A stretch of 23,539 nt of DNA from Guillardia theta CCMP2712 (lineage: Eukaryota; Cryptophyceae; Pyrenomonadales; Geminigeraceae), in the NCBI RefSeq assembly GCF_000315625.1, contig NW_005434626.1:2498-26036 (forward strand). Reading direction: 5' to 3'. The position numbers were made by a program, and so were the translations under genes. The number at the start of each line of letters is the position of its first letter. The first letter of the stretch is position 1. Shown here in pieces: positions 19,042-23,539 of the stretch. The notes beneath the pieces are model-generated. The model made no database searches, was not told the origin of the DNA, and saw only the letters and a program-made list of their open reading frames with translations.

Positions 19042-20275
19042 GCCATCTCCCTGAGCTATCGTCACAGCCAGCATCTTCCCCTTCCCCTTCCCCTTCCCCC
19101 TCTCGTTACCTCCAACTATACCTCAACTGGTGTTCCTCCTCAGTTCCTCGTCCTAGCTTGCTGTGCTCCCTCTCCCCTCCTCTCCTCCTGACAGCAGAAT
19201 GAGATTGTTCCTGAAGGTTGCTCGACATCACTAACAGCCACATGAGAATCCGCTCGGTCGTAGTCAGGACGAGTGAGCTTGACTAGCTGCCCTTCACCTT
19301 CCCCCTGCTGACGGGACTTGTTAAGATTTTTTCGGGAAGGAGGCGGAGGAAGAGCAGGAGATGCAAGTTGACTACCTGGACGGCAAGACGTGCGATGACG
19401 CAGACTCGTTGAAGGTGAGGAGAGAAGGGAGTGAGCAAAGAGAGAGAAGGAGGGGAGGGGGGGAAGGGAGAGGAGGAGGGAGGTGAGGGAGGTGAGGGAA
19501 GGAGAGAGGACAAGGGAGGGAGAGAGGACAAGGGAGGGAGAGAGGACAAGGGAGGGAGAGAGGACAAGGGAGGGAGAGAGGACAAGGGAAGAGGGAGGGA
19601 GGTAGGGAGGGCAATCTTCTGACGGCGCCTCCTTCCCTTGCTCTCTCAGATGAGGATCATCGAGCTCCTGCAGTCCTGCGATCTCTTCCGATCGACCGCC
19701 TCCATCCTCTCCATGCCCGTCGGGTCCCGCGGCTGGTCCGTCCCCGACCACTTGTTCCTCAACGGTCAGCCTGCAGGCCCATGAGAGCTGGGGATGGGGC
19801 TGACGATTCTGCCGCAGAGATCCCCTGCAACACTGAGATCAGAGAATGGTTCTACCGAGACGTCTGCGATGCCGTTCAAGTCAGTCTCTCTCTTCCTCTT
19901 CCTCCTCCTTCCTCTCCTCCCTCTCCTCATCTCGCAGCTTCCTTGTCACTCCATCCTTGCCCTCCTCCTCCGCCTCCTCCTTCTCCTTCTCTGTCCCTCC
20001 TCCTTCTCTGTCCCTCCTCCTCCTCCTCCTCCAACTCTCCTCCCCAGTCCTTCTCGTCTCCCCACTTGCCTCCTCCTTGCCTACTTCTCCCTTGGTGTTC
20101 TCCTCCTCTTTTCTTTCCTGCTCTTGCCTAGTTCGACTCACTCGATTCATCTCCTCGTCACCCTTTGATTCCTTTCAGGTCGCTCTTCAGGACTCCAGGT
20201 TTCTTGAGTCCTGCGCTGGCAGGTGATTCCTCCCTCTCTTGACCTCCTCCGATCCCTTCTTCTGATGCTCCCTTC

Positions 20276-20320
<45 letters not shown>

Positions 20321-20327
20321 CTGCTGG

Positions 20328-20396
<69 letters not shown>

Positions 20397-23067
20397 AGCT
20401 GCTGCTGCTGCTGCTGCTGCTGCTCCTTCTCCTGCTCAACATCTCTATCATCTTCATCATTGTCATCGTCGCTCTTTCCTCGGCCTCATGTCTCCTCAAG
20501 GCTCAAGATCGAGTGCGTCCCCCCCGAGCTCAACCCGGAGATGGATTCCTTCCGCGTTGGAACGATGCTCGAGATGGTGAGAGGAAAAGCCGCACGATCT
20601 CTTGCAACCTCCCCCCCCTTCCTGCCTCCCTCCTTCGCTCCCTCGCTCCCTCGCTCCCTCGCTCCCTCGCTCCCTCGCTCCCTCGCTCCCTCCCGCCTGC
20701 CTCCTGCCTCTTCCCTCCCTCGTCTCCTTCACCTCCTTCACTGGATCCCTCCTTCTCTCACCTCCCTCCCTCTGCGCCATCGACTTCTTCCTCCCCTCCG
20801 TGTTCACCTCGACCCTCATTGCATCCTGCCTCCTCCTCCTCCTCCTCCTCTCCTCCTCCTCCTCCTCCTCTCCCTGGCAGATCTCCTCCTCTCACCTCTT
20901 CCTCGTCCTCGTCAGGTGCGGGAGATCGCTATCCGCGTCGGGGTTGTGATGGGGAGGAGAGTCAAAGTTTGCATTCAAGGGTCGCTAGGGGAAGGAATCT
21001 TTACCGGCATGCCGCTCATGCTCAACGGCATGCGGAGGTTTCCTTGTCCTCACCTTCTCTATCCCGGCTGCTCTTCATGCTCCTCCTGCACTCCTCCTGC
21101 TCCTGCACATTCTGCGCTCCTCCTGCTCCTGCTCCTGCTCCTCCTGCTCTTGTTTTGCGCCTGCTCCTGCTGCTCCTCTTCTCCTATCCTTCGGCTCCTC
21201 CTCCTGCTGCTCGTCTCTTGTTCCTGCTGGTCTTCCTCCTCTCCCGACTTTGTGCTTCCTCCTGATGGCCATTCTCACGCAGGGTGATGGAGAGCATGGA
21301 CTGGCAGGCAAGGCCAGGAGAGATGTACGAGGGGCTCCTGATCAATGTGAGGCCAGCATAGCGCATCTCCTCTCCTCCTGTCCCTCCCCTCCCTCTTCCT
21401 CCCTCTCCTCCCATCGTTTCCTCTAACGTTCTCCTGATCTGACTTCCTACTCCTCTCTCTTCCTCCGACCTCCTACTCTTCTCTGCTGCTCCGACCTCCA
21501 CTCTCCTCCTTGTCTTCGTGTTTCTTTTTCCCTTGTCCTCCACCCTGAAATCTTCAGTTGTTCTATAACTTGCTTTCCCTCAATTCCTCCTCGTTCCTCT
21601 TGACAGCGTTTAAAGTAACCTCTCCAGAATCTGGGCTCCTCCTCCTCCTCCTCCTCCTCCTCCTCCTCCTCCTCCGATCTCTCGTTGTCTGCTCCTCCAA
21701 TAATATGTCGTAGGATATCATCAATAGACGAACTGGAGAAATTGCGATTGCTGGTAACAAGGAAGGACGAGTTGCATTTGGAGAGGTAACCTTCTCCTCC
21801 TCCTTCTCCTTCTCCTTCTCCTTCTCCTGCTCCTTCTCCTTCTCCTCCTTCTCCTTCTTCTGCTCCTTCTCCTCCTCTTCCCTCCTCCACCAGCTGCTTC
21901 GGCTCCTCCTCTGCTTGTTGCCCTCATTTTCCTCCCACCCTACTCTACCCCCCTGTCCCTCACCCACCTCCTCTTCTGCAGTCTCATCCTCGACTTCCTC
22001 CTCTTCGATCGCTTCCTCCTCCTACCCGGCATGAACCTCAAACCCTGCGCAGGTGGGCCGGGAGCAAGTCGAGGAGGAGGATGATGTACAACCCCATCTT
22101 CCCTCTCCCTCCGACTCCTGACGGTGACCCCTCTCGTCTCAGGTCTTCATCATCATCGCTCCTCAGAGCATGGTTGGCGCCTCCGTCTACGAGCCCCTCA
22201 GTCAGATGGTGCTTCCGCCCTCCCTTCCCCTCCTGCGCTCTCACCCGTCTCCCCTGCCCCATCCTGCCCCCCCCCGCGTTCCCCCTTCCCCTCTCCTCCT
22301 TGTAGCATCTCAAAGTGGCGGCAGGTGGAGGCTGCTGGGCCCAAGAGGACCGTCATCCTCATCAACCCGCGCTTGAAGGATCGTCCCAGCTCCGGTGACT
22401 CTCCTCCGCCTCTGCTTCCGCTCTCTCTCTTCCATCGCACTGCCTCTTGTTCCTTCACCTCCTCCTGCTTGTCCCCTGTGTCCTCGTCCTGCTCATCCTC
22501 CACCGCATCATCGCATGCGTCTCCCCCTCCTCCGCCCGCCCTCCTCACTTCCTCCCCACAGGCAACGTCATGTCTGTCCAAGGAAGATCTCAGCGGATCG
22601 CGTTTGCCGCCTCCTTCCGCGAGATCTTTCACTTCCGCCTCCTCTACACCGGGTTTGAGCTCTGCTCCCTGCCTCTGCTCCTACCTCTCCCCTCCTCCTC
22701 CCCTACCTCCTCCTCCTCCCTTCGTCTTCCTCCACCTGACCTCTCAGCAGTACGACTTTCATGTTCCCCATCCAAGGAGCCTTGCGAATGAACATGGCAA
22801 ACTCGCCGTTCTGGACCTTATTCAAGAGAGAAACAACGACTACACCCGACGAACGCACCGGCGAATCCTACCAGGTGGCTCCTGCTCCTGCCGAATCAGC
22901 TCCTCCTGCTCCCTGCTCCCTGCTCCCTGCTCCCTGCTCCTTTAACACTATACTCATAACGTCACTTCCTCCTCTACCTCCTCTGACCTCCTTGATTCTA
23001 GCCCATTGCTGTCTTTGCTGAGGAGCCCAAGACGGAGGCGATAACCAACATGATGAACGGGGACTGA
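17486..23067 (+). CDS. Plastid-targeted DUF1995 (LPA3-like) protein, about 23 exons
   Basis: The N-terminus MISRGVLCLVCLSMSAHA|FAPS is a signal peptide plus ASAFAP-type junction, so import into a secondary plastid is inferred. Exons: 17486-17558, 17605-17981, 18029-18102, 18216-18323, 18477-18540, 18606-18650, 18731-18782, 18909-18957, 19198-19216, 19340-19414, 19650-19764, 19818-19879, 20179-20222, 20501-20576, 20916-21037, 21283-21346, 21714-21785, 22053-22085, 22143-22208, 22325-22394, 22562-22652, 22748-22874 and 23002-23067; about 647 aa, every phase agrees. Residues ~150-310 are a charged coiled-coil-like extension. DUF1995 follows: ELNPEMDSFRVGTMLEM, VKVCIQGSLGEGIFTGMPL, MDWQARPGEMYEG, FGEVGREQV, DDVFIIIAPQSMVG, VILINPRLKD, QRIAFAASFREIFHFRLLY and FPIQGALR. 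In plants LPA3, a DUF1995 protein, helps assemble photosystem II. The first 500 bp are uncertain: exon 2 may hold a further in-frame intron (17709-17750 or 17661-17708). Confidence 0.85.
18557..18586 (+). repeat. (AGG)10 in an intron
   Basis: A pure AGG run in the intron between exons 18477-18540 and 18606-18650 of the DUF1995 gene. Confidence 0.9.
18791..18870 (+). repeat. 7-bp GGAGGCA tandem repeat in an intron
   Basis: About ten imperfect copies of a GGAGGCA unit, purine-rich with one C per unit, in the intron 18783-18908 of the DUF1995 gene. They fill most of that intron. Confidence 0.9.
18974..19040 (+). repeat. CTG trinucleotide tract (about 15 pure units)
   Basis: CTGCTC units pass into a pure CTG run from 18994 to 19040, inside the intron 18958-19197 of the DUF1995 gene. 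It reads CTG on the transcribed (sense) strand, so the pre-mRNA carries a CUG run able to form a hairpin. Confidence 0.95.
19502..19590 (+). repeat. 18-bp purine-rich tandem repeat, five units
   Basis: Five nearly identical units of GAGAGAGGACAAGGGAGG in the intron between exons 19340-19414 and 19650-19764 of the DUF1995 gene. Unlike the surrounding microsatellites, this is a minisatellite with a single C per unit. Confidence 0.92.
20278..20424 (+). repeat. Long CTG tract, about 49 triplets
   Basis: 147 bp of CTG units broken by two GGT-containing units (20314-20316, 20326-20328) and one CAG (near 20396). The longest pure run is about 68 bp (20329-20396). It lies in the intron 20223-20500 of the DUF1995 gene. 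It produces long artefactual Leu/Cys/Ser frames on both strands. Confidence 0.97.
20636..20691 (+). repeat. 8-bp CGCTCCCT tandem repeat, seven units
   Basis: Seven consecutive units in the intron 20577-20915 of the DUF1995 gene; no interruption was seen. Confidence 0.95.
21637..21675 (+). repeat. (TCC)n, 13 units
   Basis: A pure TCC run in the intron 21347-21713, 38 bp before the acceptor GTCGTAG at 21713. It may lengthen the polypyrimidine tract. Confidence 0.92.
21786..21900 (+). repeat. Pyrimidine (CTTCTC)n tract
   Basis: An imperfect repeat of CTTCTC and CTCCTT units in the intron 21786-22052 of the DUF1995 gene, starting a few bases after the donor GTAACC. Confidence 0.85.
22908..22940 (+). 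repeat. 7-bp TGCTCCC tandem repeat
   Basis: Between four and five copies in the last intron (22875-23001) of the DUF1995 gene. Confidence 0.9.
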
Positions 23068-23222
23068 GGATATATCCCTACGTAGCCTTCGCTCAGCAGC
23101 ATCCAACCAGCAAAGTAAATTTACAAGAAGTGAGAACAAAAGATATGATGAGAGGGTGAAGCTGCAGCTAACCAACCAGACACCTCCCTGCTACCTCCAA
23201 CATTTCGTTCCATCGTCGCCAT

Positions 23223-23345
23223 TCAAACACTCCAACGAGGAGCAACAGCCTGGTACATGTCGTCCGGGCAGTACTCGTACGAGCCGTAGTTCCCGTGGGG
23301 CAGGGGATCGTGCGGCTTCAGCTTGTGCCAGTCAACCTTCTCATG
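23223..23345 (-). CDS. Last exon of an unrecognised gene
   Basis: Minus-strand exon beginning after acceptor CTCCTGCCAG (AG at 23347-23346) and ending at stop 23223-23225. It encodes 40 residues: HEKVDWHKLKPHDPLPHGNY then GSYEYCPDDMYQAVAPRWSV. The composition is that of a folded, soluble protein, rich in aromatic and Pro residues, quite unlike the repeat-derived frames around it. Upstream (23348-23500) is pyrimidine-rich on the minus strand, as expected for an intron, though the frame stays open for about 39 more codons. The rest of the gene lies beyond the right edge. It converges on the DUF1995 gene, leaving 155 bp between the stops. No family is recognised. Confidence 0.6.
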   Translation of the reverse strand, partial: HEKVDWHKLKPHDPLPHGNYGSYEYCPDDMYQAVAPRWSV

Positions 23346-23539
23346 CTGGCAGGAGATGGTCAACATCGGTGTGAGCAACTGAAGGGTTGAAGTCAGATCA
23401 TGACAGCATGGAGGTCCGGCGATGAGATGAGCGCGGAAGAATTCAAGTGAGAGAGAAATCAAACAGGAGGCAGAGGAGGAAGTGAGGAACCAAGAAGGGA
23501 GTGAAGGAACAAGGTAGAGAGAGGGCAGGGGAGGAGAGC

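Noticed and set aside
17898-19074. Long minus-strand open frames rich in Pro, Ser and Gln (327 and 148 aa)
   Set aside because: They are antisense to GA-rich introns and exons of the DUF1995 gene and consist of low-complexity repeats.
19502-19590. Regular 18-bp repeat as a CRISPR-like array
   Set aside because: There are no spacers: the units are directly tandem, purine-rich, and lie in a eukaryotic intron.
20158-21287. Open frames encoding poly-Ser, poly-Leu or poly-Cys proteins of up to 354 aa on both strands
   Set aside because: They are translations of the intronic CTG tract and flanking CT-rich DNA; the real exons of the DUF1995 gene cross them in agreeing phases.

Overview
The window is a piece of a eukaryotic nuclear genome. 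Genes are interrupted by many short introns (mostly about 43-62 nt, GT...AG, often with a CTGAC/CTAAC-like branch site). Long pyrimidine- or purine-only microsatellites fill the larger introns and the spacers. One gene product starts with a hydrophobic signal ending AHA followed by FAPS, the ASAFAP-type bipartite presequence of secondary red plastids, and its body is a DUF1995/LPA3-like photosystem-assembly domain. A photosynthetic alga with a secondary red plastid, most likely a cryptophyte, is therefore the best inference; the species is not proven.

Layout: (1) 228-891 (-), 5' part of an unrecognised one-TM protein. (2) 900-1412, GC-rich hairpin-bearing spacer. (3) 1413-5458 (-), a ~1292-aa four-exon membrane protein with two RelA/SpoT-like nucleotidyltransferase-fold domains, whose cores share a 226-bp perfectly identical DNA segment. 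(4) 5459-7687, gene-poor C-rich spacer. (5) 7688-10081 (-), a six-exon LRR protein joined through a Ser-rich linker to a beta-grasp-like C-terminal domain. (6) 10937-11899 (-), an unrecognised Ser/Arg-rich protein. (7) 12690-13469 (+), a TPR protein with a Tudor/Agenet-like module between TPRs. (8) 13475-14446 (-), an unrecognised three-exon gene whose stop is 5 bp from the stop of gene 7. (9) 15492-16778 (+), a seven-exon tetraspanin-like protein with an unusual Cys-rich first loop. (10) 17486-23067 (+), a plastid-targeted DUF1995 protein in about 23 exons, with two long CTG tracts in its introns. (11) 23223-23345 (-), the last exon of an unrecognised gene entering from the right.

All exon models were made by hand from ORF continuity, GT/AG sites and reading-phase agreement; no transcript or database was available. 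The genes do not form a pathway. Items 3 (membrane-bound tandem RelA/SpoT-like protein with gene conversion), 7 (TPR-Tudor-TPR) and 9 (Cys-rich tetraspanin) are the least conventional.
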